From: Prorocentrum cordatum
Lineage: Eukaryota; Sar; Dinophyceae; Prorocentrales; Prorocentraceae
Length of the DNA stretch: 64,000 bases
Assembly: GCA_963575745.1 (NCBI GenBank)
Contig: CAUYUJ010014174.1
Location: forward strand, 351,001-415,000
Reading direction: 5' to 3'
How positions within the stretch are numbered: position 1 is the first letter of the stretch; every line of letters starts with the position of its first letter. This document shows, one piece after another, positions 32,588 to 43,580 of this stretch. A program made the position numbers and the translations under genes. The notes beneath the pieces were generated by a model that was not told where the DNA came from, searched no databases, and saw nothing but the letters and a program-made list of their open reading frames with translations.

Positions 32588-32694
32588 CTGCTCCTCCTCG
32601 TCCTGCTCCTCCTCCTTCTCCTCCTCCTCCTCCGTCCTCCTCCTCCTCCTCCTCCTCCGTCCTCCTCCTCCTCCTCCTCCTCCTCCTGGCGCGG
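32588..32694 (+). repeat. interrupted (CTC)n array
   Basis: CTC/TCC runs broken by GTCCTG, TTCTC and CGTCC. It ends about 280 bp upstream of the copia remnant and is not part of it as far as I can see. Confidence 0.8.
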
Positions 32695-32971
32695 GCGCAT
32701 GCGCGGCGGCGCGGGCCAGGCGTTGGCATCGGACCAGCTCGCCGCAACAATTGGGCGGCGAGGCCCGGCTCTGTGCTGAAATCTACTCTGGAGCGAGTTC
32801 GACGCGCGACGGCAGAGGTGAATCCGACGGAGGCGGTGGTCCTACCTGAGTTGCAATCAATTCCCACGTGGAGTTTATGTCTGGAGCTGGCCATCAGCGA
32901 TGGCGCGAGAAGTCGTCAGGGGTCTCTTGGTTGCATCCTCGGGAGTCGCATGGCGATGACATCACATACTG

Positions 32972-34560
32972 ATGACAACAACCAGGGGGTGGTCAAGGCG
33001 GGGCTATGCGTCAGGACTATTCAGATCCGGATCAACTACAGTCTTGCGCGAGAGCGGAAGACGCCATCTCCGACGCCGCTTCACAAAAGCGATCGCACAT
33101 CAGTTGCTGGCTGCCAGGAAGTTCAGGATGAGCATCGCCGACGTCGCGGGCGCCTTCTTGGAGGCCGACGAGCGGAAGAGGTCCGCGGGCAAGATCTACC
33201 TTCGTCAAAGTTTGAAGCAGTGAGTCCGATCTACGGTCTCAAAGTCGCGCCCGCGATGCGGCGGCAGAAATGTCGCGGCTCGCATGGATGGGCTCCTGGG
33301 CGCGGGCGAGTCAGGCTGGGCGCCGTCTAAGACGGGCCTTGCGTGTCTTTGGTGTGCGAGAACGTCAAGTTGCGCGGCGTTCACCGCGTCGCACGTAGCC
33401 GATGCTACATCTGAAAGGGTCAGGCGGAAACACTGGCGTGCAAGACGCCGCCTTCGATTCACGTTTCCCTCTCCGAAGTGGCGCGTCGGCCAGGGTGCGT
33501 CGTGCGGCTTGTCATTCTGGCTGCGCTCAAACATCTTCGACGTGGAGATACATCGGCAGAGTTTTGCGATTGCGGTGAAATCTGCCCGCGCAAGATCTCG
33601 ACGTCCCCCTGAAGCCCCGGCGCCCGAGAGTTAGATCTCGAATGCGCGAGTTGCGCGATTGGCACGGGGAATTGGCCAGCGAGCGAGACTCGCCCGGAAA
33701 TCACCGCCCAGGTCTCAAAGGGCCAACGAATGCTATCGACGCCAAGTATTGGTCAAATCCGTCATGCTAGCAATATTGTGTCTAGTGCGTAGAGCAAGAC
33801 CGTTTCTTCCTGTGCGTTGTGGCGAGATCGTCGCATCCCTTTTATGTAAACTACGGCCAGTGATTCGCGCGGATGTTTCTCGCCAGAATGCCGCTAATTC
33901 GCGTGCCCAGGCTGGGCGCATTGTTGCTGCGATTCGCGATGTAACGGCACGGGTCGAGCTGGCCCCGTGGAGTTCTCCCCGTTAACGGAGTTACTCCAGA
34001 TTTCGTAATAAAAGGGAGGGGGTTTGGACCCTCCAAGACAAGCCATTCCAGACCTCCCCCGTGGGAGAACCCTCCCAAATATCGTCCCCAGACCCCCCCA
34101 GGCCCTCCAAGATAGCCTGGAAGAGACCCCCCCCGAAATGAGACCCCCCTCCCTTTATTACGAAATCTGGAGTATCGTTTGCGATGAGTTGCGGCCTCTA
34201 CATTGGTTGCCGAGGCTCAGGTCAGATGGACGCGCTGGGTCACTCGGAGCGGTTCGCGGGCTGCGGGGCCGGGCCCTGGAGGCACGCTGCGAGTCCTTGG
34301 GCCACTCGTTGGGCCGCTCGGGCCCCTGGTTGCCATCGATTGCATGTCACTTCGCGGCTATATGGTGTCATGTAGTAGCATTGGGTCTGTTGTTGACGAG
34401 AGGGTGGCAATGGATTTGGTGATTATTCAGGAATGCTTGAAACGTCTGGTGGTAGTGGCCCGCTGTATCCCGACGACTTCGCAGTCAGTTGACCTACTCA
34501 CCCAGAGAAGGCAGAAGCCACGAATCTTATAATGGCTAGTAGGGGTATTAGGAAACGCCG
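32972..34560 (+). mobile_element. Ty1/copia pol remnant (RT and RNase H), split by a MITE
   Basis: 32,972-33,223 reads HQLLAARKFRMSIADVAGA, FLEADERKRSAGKIYLRQS: the copia RT text around motif A (DvagAFLe). 33,230-33,400 keeps SPIYGLKVAP. About 33,630-33,770 reads LECASCAIGTGNWPASETR, PEITAQVS and PSIGQIRHASNIV, the conserved copia block before RNase H. 33,900-33,980 gives AQAGRIVAAIRDVTARVEL, APWSSP. After the MITE the text resumes VAASTLVAEAQVRW, LVAIDCMSLRGYM, DERVAMDLVIIQECLKR, VARCIPTT, the RNase H end. Frames change at least five times. No LTRs, gag or integrase were recognised. 34,560-34,905 shows nothing certain. Confidence 0.75.
33992..34174 (-). mobile_element. MITE family CTCCAGATTTCG, copy 2, inside copia
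   Basis: TA at 33,992-33,993 and 34,173-34,174 flanks a 179-bp body in the opposite orientation to copy 1. The copia text breaks exactly at these borders and continues after them, so the insertion is younger than the copia element and the borders are well defined. Confidence 0.95.
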
Positions 34561-34905
34561 ACTAGCTGACAAACCTGCCGCGTTTGCTGCTGGCGCCCAA
34601 GACTGCGAACGCCGAGCGCTTCTCTCGGCTCAAGTCAGGCCGAACACAACGGCTGCCGCCTTGTTTTTACGGATTCAAATAACTCGCAGTCAAGTTCGGC
34701 GCCGCTCTCAACGAATTGGAGGCACACAGCTCCGTCGCAGGCTTGGCGACCAGTGCTGGCGAGACCGAGACTTCTGCGTCCCAGTGCCGCGTGACAACTA
34801 TCATTGAGATGCTGACTGGGGCCAGCGGCGCGACAGGCGACACCGAGGTTAATCTTTCAGTCCGCAGAGGGACAGACTTCATCACGATCCGCGCAGGATG
34901 GACCC

Positions 34906-35480
34906 CAAATAGATATATACCTGGGTTTGCAACGTTCTGGGATTATTGGCCAGGGTTCATGATGTCGCGCCCGGAACATAATGAACCTGGGTTTAAATGT
35001 TCCAGGGGTATTGACAAGGGTTCACAATGTTCCCCCGGAACATTATAAACCCTGGTTTGTAATGTTCTGGGAATATCGACCCCAAACACATATGAATTTG
35101 GGTTCATAATGTTCTGGGAATGTTGATTGGGGTTTACAGTGCCCCGGGAATCATAAACTTGGTTTTTGTCATTCAGGAATGATCGTAATTATTATGTTCC
35201 CCCCACCCCCCGGGTTCCTCACCAGGTTTTTCATGTCGGCATATTGACCCCGTTTCAGTATCTCCAGGAGATAATTAACCCGGATTCATAATGTTCCCAG
35301 ATGACCCCGGGTTAATTATTCTGGAATGATAATGGTTGAGCCTGGGGGGCGTCGTTTGTGGGACGTTCTGTTTTGAAATAAATTTTGGTTCGTAATGTGG
35401 GAATATTGAATTTAGGTGGATTATTCCGGAAAGATAATGATTCGGCCGGGGGGGGGGGGTTGAGCCCGATCCATTCCCAG
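34906..35480 (+). repeat. degenerate satellite GGGTTCATAATGTTC
   Basis: About ten diverged copies of GGGTTCATAATGTTCTGGGA and ATATTGACC, at intervals of 30-46 bp (for example 34,923, 34,954, 34,989, 35,019, 35,053, 35,099). Some are separated by inserts. It is AT-richer than its surroundings. A G10 run lies at about 35,450. Confidence 0.75.
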
Positions 35481-35519
35481 GACGAAAATCCATAGGGTAT
35501 CATGTGCAGATAATGAACC

Positions 35520-36250
35520 GCGGTCGAGCAGGATCTCGCACTTGCCCTCGATCCGCGCGAACGTCGTACCCGAAAACGGCGATCTTACTTGCACCAGGGT
35601 TCTGGACATGATCTATGGGAGGTTCATGAAGGGCGATGTGGCTCCTGCACTGGAGGGGGCACAGTTGGCGGTGGCGCATCGTTCAGAATCTGGTCCTGGA
35701 GCGACCAGGAGGTGCTCGACTCACCGGACGGCAAGACGGATAATGACCGGACCATGGCAGACCTCATTGCCACGTCCCAGACTCAAAGGCGTTTCGCCTG
35801 GGCGTTCAGACTATCTGCCGCCAGGGGAACGCGGAGTTGGCGGAGCTTCCTCTCTGTGGTGCCAGAGTGTTTCGTGTCCTGCTTCGTGATTTCAGCGGTG
35901 CTGAGAACAATATTTTCGATGCAGAGTTTCCGATTTCCCGAGGATCGAAGTATCTATCCCAAAAGGAGGCCCGCTGAGCAGTCTCACCCGTCACGGATGG
36001 CTTAACATGTCCGAAATGTATTCCAATATGAGGTTTCAGGGTTGAGGCGAGCCTGTGCACGTGTGCATGATAAGGGTGTAGCAAGTGTTGGAGTTTACGC
36101 AGTCACGTCGGCGCGATCCCAGGAAGAAGAGGCGCGCCCGTCGGCGAGCCGCCGGTGATCTGCAAGAGGGGCATCGGCTACATCACCCTGGTCTATACTA
36201 CTGAACGCACACTCTCGTGTCTGCCGTTTCGGGGCGCCTCCTGCAAGTGA
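35520..36250 (+). pseudogene. decayed coding-like stretch, unknown family
   Basis: Alternating frames give RVLDMIYGRFMKGDVAPAL, EVLDSPDGKTDNDRTMADL, IATSQTQRRFAWAFRLSAA and GEPPVICKRGIGYITLVYT. Composition is that of ordinary protein but no frame exceeds 140 residues. A retroelement gag remnant is possible given the nearby copia sequence. I cannot assign it. Confidence 0.3.
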
Positions 36251-36657
36251 GGACGTAGAATGAAGACCAAGCTCGGGCACCGCTTCAAGATTTCTAAATA
36301 CACTCAAGGCCCAGGGCTTCATTCACAGTCCAGCTTGAAGCCACGCCCCCATCCCCATATATCTACCTTTTCGTTGTTTCGAGACAGTGGCCCCCGACCT
36401 GTCGTCGACCCCCCAGGGACCACCGTTTCAATTCGAGCCGCTTGTTGTCGGTCCCGAGGACCAGTAAGGGCGCCGAAAACCAAGACCTTTGAAAAACCGC
36501 CGTCACGATTCTTCAACATGCCAGATATCTGGGTCCTCGCCGTCCTCTCCCCCAAAACAAATCCTTGAAGGGGATGCCCTCCTCGTTAAAGGCTTAACGA
36601 CTTCTGCCGTCCTTCGACTCGCGCTGGAGCGGCCGCGAGATGCTTCACCTTTCCTCG

Positions 36658-36756
36658 GAGATCTTTGGATTTACCCGGATTTGTTTCGATTTGCCTGGAT
36701 TTATCTGGATTTACCTCGATTTATCTGCACTTGCCTGGATTTTTCTGGCTCGCTCC
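36658..36756 (+). repeat. GGATTTACCT/GGATTTATCT 12-bp repeat
   Basis: GGATTTACCC, GGATTTG, CGATTTGCCT, GGATTTATCT, GGATTTACCT, CGATTTATCT and GGATTTTTCT follow at about 11-12 bp intervals. In the plus frame this reads DLPGFIWIYLDLS, which is repeat-derived. Confidence 0.7.
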
Positions 36757-36769
36757 CCACAAGTCGATC

Positions 36770-36982
36770 GGCGAAAAGTCGACAAGCCCTTAGGGACCTC
36801 CACGCCCCCCCCCGCAGAGGTGCCCATGAGCCCGACGTCCGTGCGCTTGACCCACGGTTTCGACGCCGAGCAGCGGCGACGGGCGCACCTCCGGCGGAGG
36901 GAGAGACGCCTGGAGGAGCTCCCGCCGCGCACCTCCCAAGAGGTCCGAGGCGCCGATTTTTTTTTTTTTATATATATATATA

Positions 36983-37065
<83 letters not shown>

Positions 37066-37222
37066 AAAAAAAAAGAGGTCCGAGGCGCCGACACAATTAT
37101 AGATATATCCGTATCTTGGTACCAGTGCGTCGCATTTTTGTTGACGCTGGGCATTTTGGCGCCCAGTTTCGGGTTTCGGGGCCATCGCAGAGGATCGACA
37201 AGTACAGCAGGAAGATGGGGAC
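36770..37222 (+). pseudogene. open frame split by a T/TA/A insertion
   Basis: Upstream of the insertion the frame reads DRRKVDKPLGTSTPPPAEV, PMSPTSVRLTHGFDAEQRR and RRERRLEELPPRTSQEVRG. After the insertion and its duplicated flank, the same codon register reads GADTIIDISVSWYQCVAFL, LTLGILAPSFGF and HRRGSTSTAGRWGLGLQS before a stop near 37,222. The hydrophobic run WYQCVAFLLTLGILAP could be a membrane segment. Joining is my inference from the direct repeat. No family recognised. Confidence 0.35.
36938..37091. mobile_element. T13-(TA)n-poly(A) insertion with 17-19-bp direct repeat
   Basis: GAGGTCCGAGGCGCCGA occurs at 36,940-36,956 and 37,075-37,091; an extra AA may also belong. Between lie about 13 T, about 16 bases of alternating TA, then about 85 A with one C. 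Long direct repeats of variable length beside poly(A) are typical of LINE-mediated retroposition. The inserted body has no other sequence. Confidence 0.8.
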
Positions 37223-37263
37223 TAGGGCTCCAGTCGTGATTTGTCGCGATGTTTTTGTTGTTG

Positions 37264-38659
37264 AATTCTTAATTTTGAAGAATAATTATTGTTGATCCCC
37301 CCGCAGGGTGCACATTGTATTTTTTAATTGAAGTGCCCCTCCCGGGGCTCGCTTCCTGTTTTTCATCAAGGAAAGTCGTGAGGCTCAAACTGTGACGTTG
37401 GCCCTCCAGTTAATAATAACAACGGCTCCCGCCTGATGCTCCCTCACCATTTATTGAAGAATCGCGCTCTCGCTTGGGACTTCATGGCAATGTACCACCG
37501 AATCTCGGCTCCCGCTTAATACGTCTTGACACTTTATTGCGGAATCGCGTTCTCGCTTGGGACTTCCTCTCATTTTCCACCGAACCGCTTCGCTGGATAT
37601 TTCCGCACAATTTATTCAGATGCAGGTCCTCGACATTCAGGAATTGCGCTCCCGCTACATATTGCTTGGCGGGTCAATCAGGACTCACGCTTCAACGACC
37701 CGCCCGCTCGACCTGGCCGTCGGGGCCTGCCCGCCCGACCAGCCCGTTAGGGACTGCAGTCGCCGCTCGCTGCCCTTCGCCCGCCTTCGATGCCCCTGGT
37801 TCCGCGGTCGCCTTCGATCGCTGCCCTTCGTGGCCCCGTTGCTGCCCTCAGTGGCCCCGTCGCTGCCCTTTGTGGCCCCGCATTATATGCCCTTCGTGGC
37901 CCCCGCTTGCACGCGCCCGTCTTATCCCCATACGCATGCCTCGTAGCCCCGCTGTCGCCCTCCGTGGCCCCCTCGCTGCCATTCGTGGCCCCTTTGCTGC
38001 CCTCAGTGGCCCCGCTGTCGCCCTGTGTGGCCCCGTATACGAATGCCCTTCGTGGCCCCCGCTCGCTCGCGCCCGTCGTGGCCCCACATGCATGCCTTTC
38101 GTGGCCCCGCTGTCGCCCTTTGTGGCCCCCTCGCTGCCCTTCGTGGCCCTGGTGCTGCCCTCAGCGGCCCCGTCGCTGCCCTCTGTGGCCTCGGATTCTG
38201 TGCCTTCCGTGGCCAAAGCTGGCTTTTCTCACGATTTACTTCGGAATCGTGCTATCGCTCGAGAATTCGTCGCGATTCATGCAGGACCCACGCTTCAGCA
38301 GCCCGCCTGCTCGACCTCGTCGCCTGGGCCCGCCTTCCCGACCTGCCCGCTATGGGTCTGCCCACCCGATCCGCCCGTCCGGTTCTACCACTTGTTTTCT
38401 GCTTCTTGCCCCCCTCCTGCTAATTTCTCTCGTGCTCCATTATTCTCCCTCCGCCTTCCACCCGTCCCCTCTTGCCTTGTTTTAGGGGCTGCATTTAAAT
38501 ACACGTGGCAGGTAGGGACGATCGAAGACGACGAGGGCGGGTACCGAGGGTTTGGGATATACGTATTGATGAGCACGTGAGCAGATAGGAGCGAACAGTC
38601 TTAAGATTATTGTTGTTGTTGTATGTGTTGTTGATGTGTTGTATGTGTTGTTGTTGTGT

Positions 38660-38699
<40 letters not shown>

Positions 38700-38724
38700 G
38701 GTTGTTGTTGTTGTTGTTGTTGTT
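37264..38724 (+). repeat. segmental tandem duplication, unit 1
   Basis: Aligns with 38,725-39,966. Shared landmarks include GAAGAATAATTATTGTTGAT with GTGCACATTGT (37,309 versus 38,771), ATTCAGATGCAGGTCCTCGA, GACTGCAGTCGCCGCTCGCT and GATCGAAGACGACGAGGGCG; both units end in a GTT array. Inside are an 83-bp subrepeat (AATCGCGCTCTCGCTTGGGA at 37,460 and 37,541) and a 21-bp subrepeat (GTGGCCCCGTCGCTGCCCTT) from 37,815 to 38,215. The long open frame (LPFVAPLLPSVAPSLPF) reflects the 21-bp unit. Confidence 0.85.
38610..38724 (+). repeat. (GTT)n array 1
   Basis: GTT repeats interrupted by GTATGTGTT and GATGTGTT, ending unit 1 of the duplication. On the minus strand it is CAA (poly-Gln frame). Confidence 0.9.
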
Positions 38725-39966
38725 GAACTGTCATTTCCGAAGAATAACTATTGTTGATCCCCCCGTCCGGTGCACATTGTTTTGTTCGATTGAAGTGCCC
38801 TTACCGGGCTCGACCATTGCTTTATTAATCAGGGAAAGTCTTGAGGGTCAAACTGTGTCGTTGGCCCCTTGTTTACAACAACAACGGTTCTCGCTTGATA
38901 TTCCTTCACAATGTATCAAAGAATCGCGCTCTCGCTTGAGACTTCCTTACAACTTTCCACCGGATCGCGGTTCCTGCTTGATACGCCCTCACAATTTATT
39001 GAAGAATCGCGTTCTCGCTTGGGACTTCCTCGCAACCTACCGCCGAATCGCGGCTCCCGCCTGATACTTCCCCACAATTTATTCAGATGCCGGTCCTCGA
39101 CATTCAGGAATCGCGCTCCCGCTACATATTGCCTGGCGGTTCAAGCAGAATTTACGCTTCAACGACCCGCACGCTCGACCCGCCCGTCTGGGCCTGCCCG
39201 CCCGACCAGCCCATTAGGGACTGCAGTCGCCGCTCGCTGCCCTTCGCCCTCCTTCGATGCCCCTCGCTGCCCGTATTGGTTCCGCGGTCGCCTTCGATCG
39301 CTGCCCTTCGTGGTCCCGTTGCTGCCCTCAGTGGCCCCGTCGCTGCCCTTTGTGGCCCCGCTCGCACGCGCCCGTCGTGCCCCCATACGCATGCCATTCG
39401 TAGCCCCGCTGTCGCCCTCCGTGGCCCTCTCGCTGCCCTTCGTGGCCCCTTCGCTTGCCTCTCCCCTCCTTTCCTCCGATCCCTTCGTCCTCATTCCCCC
39501 CCGTTATCTGTTACCCTTCGAGTTTAAGGGCTTTACCAACCACACGTGGCAGGGAATGAATCTACCCCCCAAAAGGGGGTACGATCGAAGACGACGAGGG
39601 CGGGTATACAGGGTCTGGGATATGCATATTGAATGACATTCATGATTGTTGATGTTGCGATCGTTGTCGTTGTCGTTGCTGTTGTTGTTGTGGTTGTGCT
39701 TTCTGTTGGTGGTGTTGGTGTTGGTGTTGTTCTTGCTGCTGCTGCTGTTGTTGATGATGGTGTTGTTGTCGTTGTCGGTGTCGTTGTTGTTGTTTGTTGC
39801 TGCTGATTTTGTCACTGTGGTTGTTAGTGTTATTGTTGTTGTTGCTGCTGTGGTTGTTGCTGTTGTTGTTGTGCTTGTTACTGTGTTGTTGTTGGTGGTG
39901 GTGGTGGTGGTAGTGGTGTTGGTGGTGGTTGAGTTGGTGTTGGTGTTGGTGTTGTTGGTGGTGGTG
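38725..39966 (+). repeat. segmental tandem duplication, unit 2
   Basis: Second copy of the 37.3-38.7 kb segment, shorter mainly because the 21-bp subrepeat has fewer copies (39,300-39,460). It includes three copies of the 83-bp subrepeat (38,921, 39,004 and a partial). Confidence 0.85.
39648..39966 (+). repeat. long interrupted (GTT)n array 2
   Basis: About 320 bp of GTT with GTC, GCT, GGT and GAT variants, ending unit 2. It is nearly three times the length of array 1 and more diverged. The 395-residue Leu/Val-rich frame through it is an artefact of the repeat. Confidence 0.9.
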
Positions 39967-40195
39967 ATGCAGTTTTTTCCCCAAGGCCAGATCTGGGGGA
40001 TGGCATTTGCGGTTAGCGGCGATGGGCGCCACAGGTGGGTAGATCGAGGGAGGATCTGTCGTGCTCCGACCGAGATCTATGACGGCATGTTTTTTCAAGC
40101 CCGGCGTTTCGTCCTCGATGCCGGCGGCCTTCGGGTGCCGTTGTTCAAAGAAAAGATTAACAAACACAACAATAAGTATCATTTTTGGGAGATCC

Positions 40196-40306
40196 AGGTG
40201 GATTTCTTGGATCTGCGCTCGGCCCCCTTGGCGGCTCCTGCGGCACCGCCCCTGGCGCGCTACGCGCGCCATCGAGGGGGGCAGCGCCTATCCAAGAAAT
40301 CCGTAC
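40196..40306. mobile_element. inverted-repeat element GGATTTCTTGGAT
   Basis: GGATTTCTTGGATCTGCGCT and CGGCCCCCTTGGCG on the left pair with the complement of GGATTTCTTGGATAGGCGCT and GCCCCCCTCGATGGCG. About 105 bp overall. Flanking 40,000-40,190 has an open frame (ICRAPTEIYDGMFFQARRF) that may be a coding remnant. Confidence 0.65.
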
Positions 40307-40637
40307 CTCAAACATGTGTGGTCATACATTCAGTTTGTTGTTCCTCAACTCTCGTCGTTCTTCGACAGACCTCCAACGATATGTGTTTTCAGCCCAGCCA
40401 GGTTTTCCTTCGGATCTGTGTGGGCCGCTTCTGGGCCCCAGGATATTCAAAGACGGAGCTGGGGCGACGAATGGCCCCGAATCGAAGCGGTCGGGACCTC
40501 CCGAGGCATCCGGCGCTCCATTGTTTTCCACGCGCGGACCCCCAGAGTTTGGGGCCATTCTCCCAACGCGGGTTTCCCGGCCCGAGTCGTTGTCTGATGG
40601 TCCCAGGGCCAGTTGGTAGGAGCAGAAAAGAAGAACG

Positions 40638-40822
40638 TACACCAGATTTCGTAATAAAAGGGAGGGGGTCTCATTTCGGGGGGGGTCTCTTCCAGGCTAT
40701 CTTGGAGGGCCTGGGGGGGTCTGGGGACGATGTTTTGGAGGGTTCTCCCACGGGGGGGGGGTCTGAAATGGCTTGTCTTGGAGGGTCCAGACCCCCTCCC
40801 TTTTATTACGAAGTCTGGAGTA
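40638..40822 (+). mobile_element. MITE family CTCCAGATTTCG, copy 3
   Basis: TA-CACCAGATTTCGTAATAAAA at the left (one substitution in the terminal repeat) and TTTTATTACGAAGTCTGGAG-TA at the right, enclosing 181 bp in the same orientation as copy 1. Confidence 0.9.
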
Positions 40823-40967
40823 CCCGTGCATGAATCCACGCTGGTCTCGAGGGTACGCCTCGCGCGCACGTTCGTACCGCGCGGCCGGCCTCTCGGAGTG
40901 GGGGGCCGTGCTCATGGACGTGGTTGGGCGCGTACGTCCTTTGTGGGCTCTCTAGCTGGGTGGCCGA

Positions 40968-41140
40968 AGGCCAGACTGTCAGACTGGATTGGGCCCCAAG
41001 GGCCAATCTGGCTTGGCCATATTGGAGGATTTGGGTTATTCGCCAGACTGGATTCGCGCTGGCTCCCCCGCCAGATTGCCCCCGTTTGCCAGATTGGGCC
41101 TGCCAGATTGGCGCCAGATTGGCTTCGACTACCCAGTCTA
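40968..41140 (+). repeat. clustered CCAGATTGG / CCAATCTGG motifs
   Basis: GCCAGACTG, CAGACTGGATTGG, GCCAATCTGGC, GCCAGACTGGATT, GCCAGATTGCC, GCCAGATTGGG, GCCAGATTGGC and CCAGATTGGC occur within 170 bp in both orientations without a fixed period. Purpose unknown; an eroded minisatellite is likely. Confidence 0.65.
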
Positions 41141-41397
41141 GTTGTCATGGCGCCAACATCGCAGAGCGGATTTCGTTTAGAAAACGATGGAATGGGCCCA
41201 GAGAGTCCTGGAGAATTTCGTTTCGAATTTCGAGGTTGATTTCGTGCAGATTTTTTTCCGGTGCAGTGATCGTTGGAGGGCTTTTGCAGGCCCAGAGAGG
41301 GCAACAGAACCTGCCGCGTCCAATTTTGTCTGAGCCTCGGATCTCTGGGCCTGGGGCCGCGGCTCGGATCATCACATCGTCGGATGTCTGGGCAGAG

Positions 41398-41449
41398 GGT
41401 TTCTCCGAAGGGTCTAGGCGACCCGTCCTCCTCCTCCTCCTTCTCCTCC
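41398..41449 (+). mobile_element. half copy of the CGGGTCGCCTA foldback element
   Basis: GGTTTCTCCGAAGGGTCTAG then GCGACCCG and (CTC)7 match the left arm and core of 7,836-7,945. The right arm is missing; the CTC run joins directly to a coding-like segment (AAIWAQEIARAAENLTQTF) at 41,450-41,530. Confidence 0.75.
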
Positions 41450-41599
41450 AGCTGCCATCTGGGCCCAGGAGATTGCCAGGGCAGCCGAGAACCTCACACA
41501 GACATTCCACAGCATGTGGAGGAAGAACTGACTGGGCAGAGGCCCGCATGGCAGCGATGGCATAGACCGCCTCGTCAGCGCTGCTGCTGTACAGTCCGA

Positions 41600-43580
41600 T
41601 GACAGCGCGAAAGGGCCGCACGAGCGAGATGTTCGAAGACGAGCCGAACTTCGATTCAGTGATCCTAGCAGGCACTCAGCGGCATCGCAGAGGCGAACAT
41701 CCAGAGCGGAGAAGACTGAACGACACTCGCTACATGCACGCAGGCTGGCAGATCGGCGAGTTGACCAACAGAAGCACAGGAGGATTGATAAAACGGCAGG
41801 GTCGAGTGCGAGGCGCACGAGTACTGGCCACAAAATTGCCGCCACCAAAGTTGAGCGGCAGAGGACGACTGGTGGACATAATTAACGACAAAATCAAGAT
41901 GACGATGATGGGGTATTACTTTCCACAGCAACCTTGAACGAAAAAAGACAGGAAAGAGGAATTTCGATACAGTGCCAACACTATATGCATGGATGGACAA
42001 CGATGTTCGCGACGGGCGACCTCAACGACGGTGTAGGCATCAACACACAAGGCGCCATCATCGATACCGGTACGATCGGCCCAGGACGATCCAAATAACG
42101 ATTGCAGGGAGAAGCGGGACACAGAGCACGACAGTTCGCAGGCAGACACAGCTTACTGGTGGTAAATACGACATCGGCATGGCGACCCACATATTTGAAA
42201 CACACACGGCGAGCTGCATCGACTGCATCATGATCCCACAGGAGTATTCGGGCAACGTTAACAGCCAAAGGGCAACTACTAAGGATGGGCACGAGACTAC
42301 AGCTGATACCGAGCCGACACCACACAGACCATGTACCCGTACAGACGGCGATGCGAATATCGATCAAACGACAGAGGCGCAGAGTACGACAAACAGTGCG
42401 ATGGGACAGGGACCTGCTGGCGACGGCGGCGCGCAAGGTCGACGAGAGGGACGACTTCATCAAGAATCTGGAAACACAATTGGAATAAGCCGATCCGACT
42501 CGCAAAGGAAGCGACGCGTTCTTTCTTCGAGGACCTCAACGAGATGATAATAAAAGGCGGCACAGCCAGCAGACGGAAGCCAGCTCCGACCAGCGCCAGA
42601 GTGCGAAACGCTCAGACACCAGCGGATGGAACTACTCCGACAACGACGTCATCTACGGGAATTGTGCAGACGTGACGGGGATGTACCCCGCATTGAGATA
42701 CCAGACGACAAATGTGGGAAGGGAATCGTACAATATTGCAGGACAGGGAAAAACGTTGGACGACAAGCAGAACCCACATGCGGAGGAGGACACCACAGAC
42801 CGGAACGAAGCACACCTGAAACATTTGGAGAACCAGTTGCGCAGGATAACGAAGGAGTGCGCAGACACGAGGAGGGTGAGGTGCGCGGGAAAGACGGGCG
42901 AAAAGGTGGCCGAATTATACGAGGCATGGGAATGCAGAGACCTGGCGCGAGCTGGGCGGCTCACGCGGCTAATCGCTGGAGGAAGATACGGACTCGAGAC
43001 CGACGCTATTGGGCCAGCGTTACAGTGCAGCCTGCACGACAGGAGTGGCTGGATTTTCGGAATCGCGGACAGGGCGGCATGGAAGGGACGGGGCAACAAG
43101 ATGAGGAATTTATACATGTACCAGTGGACTACGACGAGAAGCACATCAGCTATTGCCCGAAGAAAGCAACAAGCTAAAAAGAGCGGCGCCTGCGACGGCA
43201 GCGCCGGAAGAGCTATGGAGACGAACTTGCCCACGGACTACGGCAACGCGACACAGCGACGGCGGGGGCCGGGGGCGCCAGCCGAACTGGCGCGACCAGC
43301 GCACTTTCACGACGTATTCCGAGTAGCGCTGGCAGCTGCTCGGACGGGCAACGCCGCGACAGTTCAGCGGCGCCAGAGCGCGGCGACAGCGAAGAAGTAT
43401 AAGAATAGACCAGGACCACAGGGCAAGAGGATACATCACATCATGGCCCCGATCGGAAAGGCAAGCTATATTCGCGCGTTCGAAGACAGCAGAAACGAGC
43501 GCGTACGGACCAGGACTGCGGCGACCTGGGAGAGCAAAGATGCCGACGGGCTACATTCCGAATGCCATTGAGAGACAGCG
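41600..43580 (+). mobile_element. LINE remnant: endonuclease and following linker
   Basis: 41,599-41,937 reads HAGWQIGELTNRSTGGLIK, LPPPKLSGRGRLVDIINDK and IKMTMMGYYFPQQP, the mid-EN text. A shifted frame gives TMFATGDLNDGVG (GDLN motif) and GAIIDTGTIGPG, then CIDCIMIPQEYSGNVNS, then LQLIPSRHHTDHVPV (the D-H end motif) and VRWDRDLLATAARKVDERD. 42,672-43,571 is open and includes ELYEAWECRDLARAGRLTR, LIAGGRYGLETDAIG, matching the linker before RT. The endonuclease nicks DNA in this family; frame changes near 41,945, 42,060 and 42,290 disable it. This element is a different family from the 10-16 kb LINE. Confidence 0.75.

Noticed and set aside
39646-40833. 395-residue frame resembling a Leu/Val-rich membrane protein
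   Set aside because: The hydrophobic part is the GTT array; the remainder crosses an inverted repeat and a MITE.
41414-42005. Cys/Ser/Leu-rich minus-strand frames (for example 41,848 to 41,414)
   Set aside because: They are antisense shadows of the endonuclease remnant on the plus strand.
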